64,000 nucleotides of DNA from Acidobacteriota bacterium (GTDB taxonomy: Bacteria > Acidobacteriota > Terriglobia > Acidiferrales > UBA7541), in NCBI GenBank assembly GCA_013289665.1, contig JABCZN010000010.1:1-64000 (forward strand). Reading direction: 5' to 3'. The notes beneath the pieces were generated by a model, which did not search any database, was not told the origin of the DNA, and worked only from the letters and a program-made list of their open reading frames with translations. Both the position numbers and the translations under genes were made by a program. Shown one piece after another: positions 25,350-34,317 of this stretch; positions within the stretch are counted from its first letter, which is position 1, and each line of letters begins with the position of its first letter.

Positions 25350-25463
25350 TCAATACGCCTGTCCCGAACAAAATGAAAATCGAATTCACTGCATGAAAAC
25401 ATATACTACAGCCGCCGAAGAGAATCCAGCCTCAATTCCGACCCTCGCTGAACAAGCAGTTGC

Positions 25464-26249
25464 CTAGAGGCGGCCCAACTGCTTTACGCCCTCCACGATC
25501 GACCGCGCCTTCTCGATGATGGGGTACATGGAATGTTCCTTGAAGTCCAGCTGCTGGGCCAGGGCAAGAACCTTCTCCGCCGCTTCACGGGGGACGACCG
25601 CCACACCATCGGCGTCGGCTACCACAACGTCGCCGGGCCTCACCTTCACTCCGTCGCACTGAATGGGTATGTTGGCGCCTGCAAAGCGATAGTGGGACAC
25701 CGATGTTGATGGAACAATGCCCGTGGCGAACACCGGAAAGCCGATTTTCCCCAGATAAGCCACGTCTCGTACGCCGCCGTCAATTACCGCACCCGAGAAA
25801 TTACGAGCAGACATCGCGGTTCCCATCAGCCCGCCCATACCGGCGATGTCGGCGCCATCGTCGACCTGCATCACGTACACGGAATTCCTTGGCCCCTCGT
25901 CAATGGCGGAAAGCATGCCATTGAGCGCCGCAGGGTCCGTATTCTCTTCTTTCTTGAGATGGACGGTCAAGGCGAAACCCGCGAATTTGCTAGAGAAGAT
26001 GGGGCGCATCCGGTGCGTCATGTAGAGCTTTTTGCCGAGGATCTGTTCCATCGCGTCGGAGACGGAAGCGACTTCGACGTGCCGGAACGATTCGATCAAG
26101 GCGGCGTCATCCTTTCGGGACGTATCCTGCGCAGCCTCGGCACGCACCCTTCTGCTCAGGAAAGCTGCGCCACTTACCGAGGAGACGGCTAGTGAAAGAA
26201 GCAAAAATACGCGGCTGCCAGATCGCCAAGGACTAACTTGCGGTTTCAT
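25464..26249 (-). CDS. Exported RraA-like protein (HMG/OAA aldolase fold)
   Basis: The 261-residue product has a signal peptide or anchor (VFLLLSLAVSSVSGAAFLSR) and an RraA-like domain: VEVASVSDAMEQILG, GFALTVHLKKEENTD, ISAIDEGPRNSVYVMQVDDG with GLMGTAMSARNFSGAVIDGG, and VRDVAYLGKIGFPVFA (the GGVRD signature). C-terminal VRPGDVVVADADGVAVVP is also conserved. Cytoplasmic members with this signature are metal-dependent class II aldolases for 4-hydroxy-4-methyl-2-oxoglutarate or oxaloacetate decarboxylases; others regulate RNase E. An exported form heading a sugar-acid cluster hints at a keto-acid aldolase or decarboxylase in the periplasm. The start follows AAAGGAAAG, and upstream codons to 26351 are probably not translated. 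Confidence 0.8.
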   Translation of the reverse strand: MKPQVSPWRSGSRVFLLLSLAVSSVSGAAFLSRRVRAEAAQDTSRKDDAALIESFRHVEVASVSDAMEQILGKKLYMTHRMRPIFSSKFAGFALTVHLKKEENTDPAALNGMLSAIDEGPRNSVYVMQVDDGADIAGMGGLMGTAMSARNFSGAVIDGGVRDVAYLGKIGFPVFATGIVPSTSVSHYRFAGANIPIQCDGVKVRPGDVVVADADGVAVVPREAAEKVLALAQQLDFKEHSMYPIIEKARSIVEGVKQLGRL

Positions 26250-26287
26250 GGTTCTTTCCTTTGTAATTCGCTTTGCAATGTGCCACC

Positions 26288-26302
26288 GCCCCGAGACGGG
26301 GC
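26288..26302 (-). promoter_or_regulatory. GC-rich hairpin in the rraA-like leader
   Basis: GCCCCG-AGA-CGGGGC (26288-26302) forms a perfect 6-bp stem 39 nt upstream of the rraA-like ATG, in the divergent intergenic region. No U-run follows on the minus strand. It could be a leader structure or a protein site. Confidence 0.3.
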
Positions 26303-26376
26303 AATATCCTCCGCCGTGCTTGCAGGAAGTTGCGCGTCGCAAAAATCCCATTCACGCGTTGTTCTGAAGAAAATGA

Positions 26377-26445
26377 TTGACACATACCTTGCGGCTGGGC
26401 TATTTGCTTACGAACCCAGAGAGTTTTTATCACTTGAGCACAAGT
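26377..26445 (+). promoter_or_regulatory. Candidate promoter region of the cytochrome c-lactonase pair
   Basis: TTGACA at 26377-26382 is a consensus -35 with a weak TATTTG at 26401-26406. Downstream, ACTTG-AGCA-CAAGT (26432-26445) is an inverted repeat that could bind the IclR regulator. This is the divergent region between the two halves of the sugar-acid cluster. Confidence 0.3.
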
Positions 26446-26523
26446 TTCACCAGTTGAAAAATCGTGAATCCTTTCGTTGATACTGGACTTCAGTCGATAT
26501 TTCAGGGCGACCCTGTTTTTCCC

Positions 26524-26540
26524 CGAGCCTATGAGGCTCG
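26524..26540 (+). promoter_or_regulatory. Hairpin in the cytochrome c leader
   Basis: CGAGCCT-ATG-AGGCTCG is a perfect 7-bp stem with a 3-nt loop, flanked by CCC and GGG runs that could lengthen it imperfectly. It lies about 50 nt upstream of the probable GTG start. Confidence 0.35.
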
Positions 26541-26590
26541 GTTGGGGATTTCCGATTGTCCGTGGCTGGGTACAGCATCAGGTACCAGGT

Positions 26591-27436
26591 GTGACCTTGT
26601 CTAAAATTAAAGTCGAGCTGTTCCAGATTGCGGCCTTCGTCGCGTTCGCGGTCCTTGCGCTTCATTCTGCATCAGCACAGGATGCGCAGAAACAGGCAGC
26701 GAAACGTCCACCGGCGGCCACTTCGCCTTCTGCTGGCCAACGCGCGTTCGAGTCCACCTGCTCGCCCTGTCATGGACTGGATGGCAGAGGCGGTGAGCGC
26801 GCGCCAGACATCGCGACCCGGCCAGAGGTCACGCGCCTCTCGGGCCAGGATCTGTTGAAAATTCTGCGCGAAGGCATACCCCAAAAAGGTATGCCTCCCT
26901 TTGCGGCGCTTGGCTCCGCCAAGCTTTCCGCGCTATTGACTTACCTGCGGTCCCTGCAAGGAAAGGGGCCTCTAGCGCCTGTCGCGGGCAACACGGGAAG
27001 GGGCAAGGAACTCTTTTGGGGCAAAGCCGGTTGTTCAGCCTGTCACATGGTAGACGGCGCCGGCGGATTTCTTGGGCGCGACCTTTCAAATTACGGGGAG
27101 AACCATTCCGCGAGCGAAATTCGCGCCGTGATCGTGAAGCCTGAGATAACCGCAGGGACGCGTGGGCATGTTGCCCTAGTCACCGCCAAAGACGGCAACT
27201 CGTACTCCGGCCTGGTGCGAAACGAGGACAACTTTTCACTGCAATTGCAATCTCTGGATGGAACCTTCCACCTCTTCTCGAAGTCCGATTTGGCCTCGAT
27301 CACTTATCGCCAGGAATCTCTGATGCCCGCGGACTACGGCTCGAAGTTAAGCGATGCGGATTTGGACGCATTGGTGGCGTATCTGGCAAGCATTGCGCGT
27401 ACCAAACAGAAGCGTGGAGATGAGTTTGAATACTAA
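26591..27436 (+). CDS. Exported diheme cytochrome c
   Basis: This periplasmic electron carrier has two c-type domains. A signal peptide (about 5-29, FQIAAFVAFAVLALHSASAQ) is followed by heme site 1 (STCSPCHGLDGRGG) with a Met ligand near GMPPF, and heme site 2 (GCSACHMVDGAGG) with LMPADYGSKLSD near the end. Between them VALVTAKDGNSYSGLVRNED resembles the domain seen in sugar-dehydrogenase-associated cytochromes. It is divergent from the quinoprotein operon and 18 nt from the lactonase gene, so it may take electrons from the quinoprotein. The frame is open from 26477, but the GTG at 26591 (or TTG at 26597) gives a proper signal peptide. Confidence 0.82.
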   Translation: MTLSKIKVELFQIAAFVAFAVLALHSASAQDAQKQAAKRPPAATSPSAGQRAFESTCSPCHGLDGRGGERAPDIATRPEVTRLSGQDLLKILREGIPQKGMPPFAALGSAKLSALLTYLRSLQGKGPLAPVAGNTGRGKELFWGKAGCSACHMVDGAGGFLGRDLSNYGENHSASEIRAVIVKPEITAGTRGHVALVTAKDGNSYSGLVRNEDNFSLQLQSLDGTFHLFSKSDLASITYRQESLMPADYGSKLSDADLDALVAYLASIARTKQKRGDEFEY

Positions 27437-27454
27437 ACCGCAGGGGCGTAAAGG

Positions 27455-28519
27455 ATGAATTGGATGCCGGCGAGAACAGACAAAGAACCTCGAACCCTCG
27501 AGGTTCTGCGCGGCGGAAGTAAGTGGCTGCCACTGGCAATGCGCGGCCTTTCGCTGGTCTCCCTCGGCATGGTCCTGGCCGGGCTATTGGCCTCAAAGTC
27601 ACATCCCGAGCAACGCAAGTTCGAAATGAAGGCTGAATCAGCGTCGTTTTGGAAGCTCGTCTCGCCCGGCGCAAAGCTGGCCACACTTGCCAGCGGATTG
27701 GGTTTTACGGAGGGTCCGGTTTGGGATCAGAAAGGTTTCCTCTATGTAAGCGACGAAGAACTCAACAAGATTTTTCGGATCTATCTAGACGGCCGAAGGG
27801 AAGAGTTGGTCTCTCTTGGCGATCCGGACGGAAATACCTACGACAGCCAGCATCAACTTTTGGATTGCGCGAGTTACCTTCGAGCGATTATTCGCATCAG
27901 CCATGCGGGGGAAATTCAGGTGCTGGCGGACAGGTTTGAAGGCAAGCGTTTCAACAGCCCCAACGACATCGTGACGGGGCCGGACGGCGCGATCTATTTT
28001 ACGGATCCAACGCTGGATTTGCCGAAGGGCGAGAAAAAGGAACTCCCGTACCAGGGCGTCTACCGGCTGGACCCCGGCGGGCGGGTAACCTTGCTGACGT
28101 CAGAACTCTCGCAGCCCAATGGACTGGCCTTTTCCCCGGACGGAACTAAGTTCTATGTGGACGACAGCGAACAGAGAAACATTCGTGTTTATGATTTTCG
28201 GCCCGGCGGAAAGCTCGAGAACGGCCGCATATTTGGGGAAGAACCTGGAAGTAAGGGCGAAGGTGTGCCGGACGGGATGAAAGTGGATGTGGACGGAAAT
28301 CTGTTCGTCACGGGACCCGGAGGGATTTGGGTTTGGGACGCCAGCGGGCGTCACTTGGGCACGATTCTCTTGCCAGAACAGCCAGCGAATCTAGCCTGGG
28401 GTGATGCGGACCTCGGCACGCTCTATATCACGGCCACTACATCCGTGTATCGCCTGAAAACCACTACGCGCGGTTTCGTGCCTTACCTCGTAGACAAATC
28501 ACATAGTGGCGGCAATTGA
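27455..28519 (+). CDS. SMP-30/gluconolactonase-like lactonase, membrane-anchored or exported
   Basis: The 354-residue product has an N-terminal hydrophobic segment (about 27-47, MRGLSLVSLGMVLAGLLAS) and a six-bladed SMP-30/LRE propeller. Metal-site motifs are GFTEGPVWD (first Glu ligand), RFNSPNDIVTGPDGAIYFTD (Asn/Asp ligands), SQPNGLAFSPDG and GVPDGMKVDVDGNLFVTG (Asp ligand). Homologues hydrolyse aldonolactones. It follows the diheme cytochrome c by 18 nt and is divergent from the quinoprotein cluster, which fits hydrolysis of a lactone formed by sugar oxidation. The position of the hydrophobic segment favours action in the periplasm. Confidence 0.85.
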   Translation: MNWMPARTDKEPRTLEVLRGGSKWLPLAMRGLSLVSLGMVLAGLLASKSHPEQRKFEMKAESASFWKLVSPGAKLATLASGLGFTEGPVWDQKGFLYVSDEELNKIFRIYLDGRREELVSLGDPDGNTYDSQHQLLDCASYLRAIIRISHAGEIQVLADRFEGKRFNSPNDIVTGPDGAIYFTDPTLDLPKGEKKELPYQGVYRLDPGGRVTLLTSELSQPNGLAFSPDGTKFYVDDSEQRNIRVYDFRPGGKLENGRIFGEEPGSKGEGVPDGMKVDVDGNLFVTGPGGIWVWDASGRHLGTILLPEQPANLAWGDADLGTLYITATTSVYRLKTTTRGFVPYLVDKSHSGGN

Positions 28520-28569
28520 ACTGACCGTGCCCGGGCACCGCCCAGGCATTCTCAGAAATTATTCCGGGC

Positions 28570-28598
28570 TTGACAGGTTCCACTGGGTGGAATATGTT
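28570..28598 (+). promoter_or_regulatory. Promoter and operator of the second TonB-dependent receptor
   Basis: TTGACA (28570-28575), a 17-bp spacer and TATGTT (28593-28598) lie about 145 nt before the receptor start. The spacer contains the perfect inverted repeat TTCCAC-TGG-GTGGAA (28578-28592), positioned to block RNA polymerase. Size and symmetry suit a dimeric winged-helix regulator such as the IclR-type protein at 24477. Confidence 0.55.
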
Positions 28599-28744
28599 TT
28601 CGCGCTATGGGAGTGGCGTTCGACAGGTGAAATGCCTCCTCGAAGGGCAAGAAACCTGCCGACGCCGTTGGGGTCGCGAAGCTTAGTCTGGGGTTCACTC
28701 GACGTGAGTTCAAAGCTGTCGATTGCCCGCACCGGGGAGGGTTA

Positions 28745-31700
28745 ATGCGAAAGTGTAATTGTTTTTTCGTTCTTGGTTTGTTTTTGGCTGCCGCGATGAT
28801 TTTTGACGCGGGGATCGTGCGTGCAGACGTGACCGGTTCGGTTTTGGGCACGGTGCGCGACAGTTCGCAATCGGTTGTCGCCGGCGCGCATATCACCATC
28901 ACCAACGCACAAACCAATTTCAAACTGGAAACGATTTCGGCCGCAGATGGTACCTACCACATCCTGTCGTTGCCAGCGGGAACCTACAAGCTTACCGTCG
29001 TGGCCTCTGGATTCAAGACCTACAATACGACAGATATCGAAGTGAAAGTGAACGACCAACTGCAGGTAGACGTGACCCTGAGTGTCGGTTCGGCCACGGA
29101 GGTTGTCAGCGTTGAAGCGAATGCCGTCCAGGTGCAGACCGAAAACACGCAGCTTGGTGACGTAATCGACTCGAAGAAAATGCTCGCCCTCCCACTGAAC
29201 GGGCGCAGCTTTATCGATCTTCTGGGCCTGCAGGCGGGCGTTGCGCCCGCCACCGCTGCGACGATCCAGCAGGACCGTCCGGTATCCGGCGGCTTGAACC
29301 CCGGCAACATCTCCGTGAATGGGCAGCGCGAGACGGCCAATGCATTCCTGGTGAATGGCGGAGACGTCAGCGAGGGGCGCAACTTGGGGGCGGGATTGGT
29401 TCCGAATCTGGACTCCATCGAAGAATTCCGCCTCATCACCAACAGCTTTGACGCCGAATATGGAAAATTCAGCGGCGCGGTCGTCAACGCCATCACCAAA
29501 TCGGGCACCAACGGTTTCCACGGAGATGCCTTCGAGTTCCTGCGCAATGACAAACTGGACGCCAAGAATTACTTTTTCGGGTCCAAATCCGAGTTGCGAC
29601 GCAATCAGTTCGGCTACGCGGCGGGCGGGCCGGCCTGGAAGAACAAAATTTTCTGGTTCTCGGATTACCAGGGCACCCGCGAGGTGAAAGGCGGGGAAGC
29701 CAGCCAGGTTACGGTACCCACGACAGACCAGCGTCAAGGCAATTTTGATCCCGCGAGCATGGCCCCGAACGGCACCGGTACTGGCACCTGTCAGGATCCA
29801 ACGACAACGAATTGTGTCCCTGCCGGATCGTACTGGGCACAGGTGCTTTCAACGCGCCTGGGTTACGCCGTGGCGCCGCAGGGGGGCCCGGACGAAGCTT
29901 ACAGTTTTCCCGGTTGCGCCAGCACGAATCCAGTGACAGGGTGCGTTTTTCCTGGCGGCTCGATTCCACAGACGGCTTGGTCAGCACCCTCGAAGGCCAT
30001 CCTTCCCTATATTCCGCCGCCGACGGTTGCAGGAGTAACTGCGAACAACTATTCGAATAACAGCGGGAGGAACGTCACCAACGACGACAAAATCGGTGAG
30101 CGGGTCGATTTCAACAATCAGAAGACGGGAAACTGGTCCTGGTATTACCATTTTGATCGCTCCAACTTGCAAGCCGCACTCTTACCATCCTCACAGGGCG
30201 GTTTCGCCTCTGTGCTGGGCTTTCCCACGGTTTCGCCTTCAAGGGCGCAAGAGTTCGTGATGAGCAACACCAAGACTCTGGGAGCGACAGCGGTCAACGA
30301 GGCGCGGCTCAGCGTATTCCGTACTGCGCTCCACTTAAACAACCCGGCTGGGAGTTTCGCCAACCTTTCTGACCTTGGGTTTATTACCGGAGCCGACACT
30401 CTTGGCATTGTCCCGCTGGCCGGATATCCGCAGTATGTGCCGCAGATCAGCTTTCCCAACATCGGCAACAACGGCTTAAACATTGGCGTGCCCACGCTCA
30501 ATACCTACCAACCCAATACCACCTATGCGGTTAGCGACGTATTTTCGAAGAACCAGGGCAAACATACGTGGAAGGCTGGCGGCGAATTCCGCTACCTGCA
30601 AGTGAACGAACGCAACTTTGCCAACCCCAATGGGGGCTTCACATTTGATGGCACGGTGACGGGAGCTGCGTTTGCGGACTACCTCCTCGGCGCGACGTCA
30701 ACCACCAGCGCGCCTTACACCCAGGCCGCGGAACAGTTCCTGGATTCGCGCACACGCTATGGCGGCGCTTTTTTCCAGGACTCCTGGAAAGTAAAATCCA
30801 ATCTCACGCTGAATCTGGGGCTGCGCTGGGAAGTGAGCATGCCGTGGTACGACACGCAGGGGAAGATTCAGACGTTCGTTCCTGGGCTGCAGTCCACCAC
30901 TTTCCCGCTCTCTCCCACGGGCTTGGTATTCCCGGGCGACCCCGGCATTCCGAAGACCCTCGCCCCGACGAGATACAACAACTTCGGTCCACGACTTGGA
31001 TTGGCATATTCGCCGGGATTTTCAGACGGGATATTGGGCAAAGTATTTGGCGGCCCGGGCAAGTCCAGCATCCGGGCGTCCTACGGTCTCTATTACACCT
31101 CAGTCGAGGACCTGAACCTGTTTTACGAGGTGGCGGACGCGCCGTTCGGCCTGTATTGGACCTCGCCTGTCTCGGTCATGTTCAACGAACCTTTCCGGGT
31201 TAGGGCCACCGGGGCCTCCTTGAACCAACGTTTTCCCTTCACTGCACCAGTACCAGGCGCTCCATCGAACAAAACATTGGATTTTTCAATTTACGAGCCG
31301 TTTAACTTTTTTCCAGGTTACGACATTCACAATAAGCTGCCTTACGCGGAGCACTTTAATCTTGCCATCCAGCGGGAGCTATCCAAATCAACCGTGCTCA
31401 CGGTTGCTTACGTCGGAACCGAGGGCCACCGCCTCATCACCCAGCGGGAAGCGAACCCCGGCTCCGCCGCTCTATGCCAGCAACTCACCGCGCAAAACGC
31501 TATCGACGTGACCGCAGGAACCAACGGCTGCGGACCTGGAAATGAGAACGACGTTTTCCAGCTTCCGTCGGCCACCGTTCCGTGTACGACGCTTAGTCCG
31601 ACGCCCCTCCCGGGATGCGTCTACAGCACCCGGCAGACGATCTTAAATCCGAACTTCTGTCCTGGCGGGGCGCAGGTTTGCTTTGGCTCCAACAATACCA

Positions 31701-32470
31701 ATACGCTTATGAGCGCCAATTCAATCTACAACGCCGCGCAAATCACAGTAGAGCGCAAAGCCAACGATTTCACCTTCCTGGCTGCATATACCCTTGCCAA
31801 AGGCCTGGACGATTCTTCGGCCTTCAACGACCTGGTGAATTTCCAAAATCCGAAGTTGAGCCGGGGGCTGTCATCGACCGACATCACTCACAATTTTGTC
31901 GTCAGTTACATTTGGGCCCTCCCGTTCGACCGGGCATTCGCGAATGCGCCCAAACGCTTGACCCAAGGCTGGCAGATTCAGGGAATCACGCGGTTCTCCA
32001 CCGGCTTCCCCATTCAGCTTAACCAAGGCACTGGGGATTTCTCGCTCGTTGGCAGCTCAGCCACGGATATGCCGGATCGCGTGGGTCCGGTTGTCAAGTG
32101 GGACCCACGAAAGCAGAATACATCTTGTCCCTCCTACGATCCCTCTGCTCCGGATCCGAGCCAAACCGGTTATGGATGCTACTTCCTGCCCAGCGCATTT
32201 GCTCCCAACGCGACTCTGGGAACTTTTGGCACCGCCAACCGGCGCTTCTTCCACGGTCCCGGATTCAACAACAGCGATTTCGGCATATTGAAGCGGACCA
32301 CAATCAAGGAGAACTTTGCTTTCGATATTCGTTTCGAATTTTTCAACATCTTCAACCACGCGCAATTTGAGAATCCTGATGGAAACATCAGCGATACGAC
32401 GGGCTTTGGGGTCGTGACCAAGGCGCGTGATCCGCGCATTGGGCAGGTCAGCGCGAAATTCTACTGGTAG
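28745..32470 (+). CDS. TonB-dependent receptor, Oar-like, second copy
   Basis: This outer-membrane receptor (1,241 aa) has a signal peptide (CFFVLGLFLAAAMIFDAGIVRA), a carboxypeptidase-regulatory-like domain (about 28-120, GTVRDSSQSVVAGAHITITN), a plug (about 125-260, ALPLNGRSFIDLLGLQAGV) and a long barrel ending GQVSAKFYW with an aromatic terminus. It has the same length as the receptor at 3537 but is clearly diverged. Its own promoter and operator precede it by about 145 nt. Location after the lactonase gene suggests uptake of the sugar oligomers that feed the oxidative cluster. The ligand is not readable from sequence. Confidence 0.9.
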   Translation: MRKCNCFFVLGLFLAAAMIFDAGIVRADVTGSVLGTVRDSSQSVVAGAHITITNAQTNFKLETISAADGTYHILSLPAGTYKLTVVASGFKTYNTTDIEVKVNDQLQVDVTLSVGSATEVVSVEANAVQVQTENTQLGDVIDSKKMLALPLNGRSFIDLLGLQAGVAPATAATIQQDRPVSGGLNPGNISVNGQRETANAFLVNGGDVSEGRNLGAGLVPNLDSIEEFRLITNSFDAEYGKFSGAVVNAITKSGTNGFHGDAFEFLRNDKLDAKNYFFGSKSELRRNQFGYAAGGPAWKNKIFWFSDYQGTREVKGGEASQVTVPTTDQRQGNFDPASMAPNGTGTGTCQDPTTTNCVPAGSYWAQVLSTRLGYAVAPQGGPDEAYSFPGCASTNPVTGCVFPGGSIPQTAWSAPSKAILPYIPPPTVAGVTANNYSNNSGRNVTNDDKIGERVDFNNQKTGNWSWYYHFDRSNLQAALLPSSQGGFASVLGFPTVSPSRAQEFVMSNTKTLGATAVNEARLSVFRTALHLNNPAGSFANLSDLGFITGADTLGIVPLAGYPQYVPQISFPNIGNNGLNIGVPTLNTYQPNTTYAVSDVFSKNQGKHTWKAGGEFRYLQVNERNFANPNGGFTFDGTVTGAAFADYLLGATSTTSAPYTQAAEQFLDSRTRYGGAFFQDSWKVKSNLTLNLGLRWEVSMPWYDTQGKIQTFVPGLQSTTFPLSPTGLVFPGDPGIPKTLAPTRYNNFGPRLGLAYSPGFSDGILGKVFGGPGKSSIRASYGLYYTSVEDLNLFYEVADAPFGLYWTSPVSVMFNEPFRVRATGASLNQRFPFTAPVPGAPSNKTLDFSIYEPFNFFPGYDIHNKLPYAEHFNLAIQRELSKSTVLTVAYVGTEGHRLITQREANPGSAALCQQLTAQNAIDVTAGTNGCGPGNENDVFQLPSATVPCTTLSPTPLPGCVYSTRQTILNPNFCPGGAQVCFGSNNTNTLMSANSIYNAAQITVERKANDFTFLAAYTLAKGLDDSSAFNDLVNFQNPKLSRGLSSTDITHNFVVSYIWALPFDRAFANAPKRLTQGWQIQGITRFSTGFPIQLNQGTGDFSLVGSSATDMPDRVGPVVKWDPRKQNTSCPSYDPSAPDPSQTGYGCYFLPSAFAPNATLGTFGTANRRFFHGPGFNNSDFGILKRTTIKENFAFDIRFEFFNIFNHAQFENPDGNISDTTGFGVVTKARDPRIGQVSAKFYW

Positions 32471-32531
32471 AATGGAACTGCACGCAGGGGCGCTCCTTGG
32501 CGCTCCTGGATGCACTTCGCCACGCCGCTGA

Positions 32532-34274
32532 GTGGCGGCCTGGCGGACGGCGCAGCTCTGGACGCGCGCCAATTCCAATAACTGGAAGCATCCCAAAGTG
32601 GTCAAGCGCAAATTCTGGACGCGTTACACATTTCAACCTCGGGGAGCTTTCCTAACTATTGCCGCATTGACGTTGGCCATCCTTTTCCCGTGGCCGTGCC
32701 GCGCCCAGACAGCGGAAACCTTCCGCAAGCAGGCCCTCGAGTATTCCAAAGCAAAATCCTGGGATCAGGCCATCGCGAATTACCGCGAGGCTCTTGCCCT
32801 GGAACCCAACGACCCTCTGACGCACTACGACCTGGCACTCGCGTTGAAATACAGCGGTCGCGCAGCCGAGGCCGTGCCCGAGTTCCACGCAGCCTTACAA
32901 CTCAAATCCAAATGGGCCGAGGCTCACTACGGGTTAGGCGCCGCCTATTACGATCTGCATGATTCACTGGCAGCTGCCAAGGAGTTAAAGGTTGCGGCGG
33001 GTCTTGATCCCGCAAACACGGAGGCACGCCGGCTTCTCGCGCGAATCTACGTGCAGCAAAATGATCCCCAGGACGCTGAGCGCGAGTTGCGCCGAGCGCT
33101 TGCCGCTAAACCTTCGGCCGACATTTATTTCGAGTTGGGACTGGTCGAAGCGCAACTTGGCCATCCCGAAGCCGCTGCGCAGGAGTTTCGCCGTGCGCTT
33201 CAGTCCAATCCCCGTTACGCCGGCGCGCACCTGATGCTGGGCGTAATTCTCCGGCGCCAAGGGGATCATGCTGGTGCGCTCGCGCAGTTCCGAAAAGCCG
33301 TTGAGCTTGCTCCGGACGATCCCGAAGCGCAATTCAATCTCGGCAAAGAGCTGAAGGCGATGGACGACAAAGCAGGCGCGATCGCGGCCTTCCGGCGCGC
33401 CATCGAACTGAAGCCCGATTTTGAACAGGCGCACTACAACCTGGGGATTACCTTGCGTTCCGAGGGCGAGGATGCCGAAGCCAAAAAGGAACTGAGCGAA
33501 CTGAAGGGCCTCCACGAATTCCGCACCCGGCTGGCGCAATCCAAATTGCTGATCCTCGAAGGCGTGGAGGCGCTGAAGCAGCAAAAACTGGACGATGCTC
33601 TGCGACTGTTTCAGGAGTCGGCCGAACGAAGTCCGGAACTACCAACCAGCCACTATTACCTGGGACTTGTTTGGGAGCGCAAAAATGATCCGGCTTCGGC
33701 ATCCTCGTCTTACGAAAAAGCCATCTCCCTCGAACCGGATTATGCGCAAGCCCACACCAGTTATGGCTCGCTCCTGTGGCGGATGAACAATCGCGAACGG
33801 GGGCTCGCGGAGTTTCAGCGAGCCGTCATGTGCGATCCCGACTTGCCCGAAGCGCATTACAATCTTGGCCTGGCACTGGCTCAATTGCAGCGCTTGGACG
33901 AAGCCGTCCAGGAATTGGACCAGGCAATCAGCCTCGATCCCCGATACGTGGATGCGCGTGTCGAACTGGGGCTTGTTCTCAGCGAGAAAAACGATTTTGT
34001 CGGCGCGGCGAACGTCTATAAGGAACTTCTGCGGCGCGATCCAAAATTTGCGGAGATTCACAACAATTTAGGATTGCTGCTCCTCGAGTCCGGCGATCTG
34101 AAAGGCGCGCAGGTTGAGTTTCTGGATGCCGTGCGCCTGAAACCCCGCTACGCGGAAGCTCACTACAATCTTGCTCTGGCCCTTCAGAAGGCGGGAAAAG
34201 AGGCCGAAGCAGGCGCCGAATTCGAGAAGGCCTATGAAATCATGCCGGAGCTGCGAAACGGTCCGTCCCGCTAG
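32532..34274 (+). CDS. Exported TPR-repeat protein
   Basis: The 580-residue product has a hydrophobic signal (FLTIAALTLAILFPWPCRAQ) and then about a dozen tetratricopeptide repeats over the rest of its length (repeated units such as AEAHYGLGAAYYDLHDSLAA, PEAHYNLGLALAQLQRLDEA, AEAHYNLALALQKAGKEAEA). It is a protein-binding scaffold without catalytic motifs. It follows the second receptor by 61 nt, as in many acidobacterial clusters in which a TPR protein accompanies an Oar-like receptor, so it may help assemble or regulate the receptor. A GTG at 32532 opens the frame; a GTG at 32598 would give a shorter and more usual signal peptide. Confidence 0.82.
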   Translation: MAAWRTAQLWTRANSNNWKHPKVVKRKFWTRYTFQPRGAFLTIAALTLAILFPWPCRAQTAETFRKQALEYSKAKSWDQAIANYREALALEPNDPLTHYDLALALKYSGRAAEAVPEFHAALQLKSKWAEAHYGLGAAYYDLHDSLAAAKELKVAAGLDPANTEARRLLARIYVQQNDPQDAERELRRALAAKPSADIYFELGLVEAQLGHPEAAAQEFRRALQSNPRYAGAHLMLGVILRRQGDHAGALAQFRKAVELAPDDPEAQFNLGKELKAMDDKAGAIAAFRRAIELKPDFEQAHYNLGITLRSEGEDAEAKKELSELKGLHEFRTRLAQSKLLILEGVEALKQQKLDDALRLFQESAERSPELPTSHYYLGLVWERKNDPASASSSYEKAISLEPDYAQAHTSYGSLLWRMNNRERGLAEFQRAVMCDPDLPEAHYNLGLALAQLQRLDEAVQELDQAISLDPRYVDARVELGLVLSEKNDFVGAANVYKELLRRDPKFAEIHNNLGLLLLESGDLKGAQVEFLDAVRLKPRYAEAHYNLALALQKAGKEAEAGAEFEKAYEIMPELRNGPSR

Positions 34275-34317
34275 AAACACGGGTTTTCGTCGTAACGGCT
34301 TGAGTCGCACTTCGTGC

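Noticed and set aside
26249..26351. Longer start for the RraA-like gene
   Set aside because: The extra 34 residues contain Cys/His-rich noise before a clear ribosome-binding site and signal peptide at 26249.
3537..32470. The two 1,241-residue receptors as a recent duplication
   Set aside because: They have the same length but differ widely in sequence across plug and barrel, so the equal length is coincidence.
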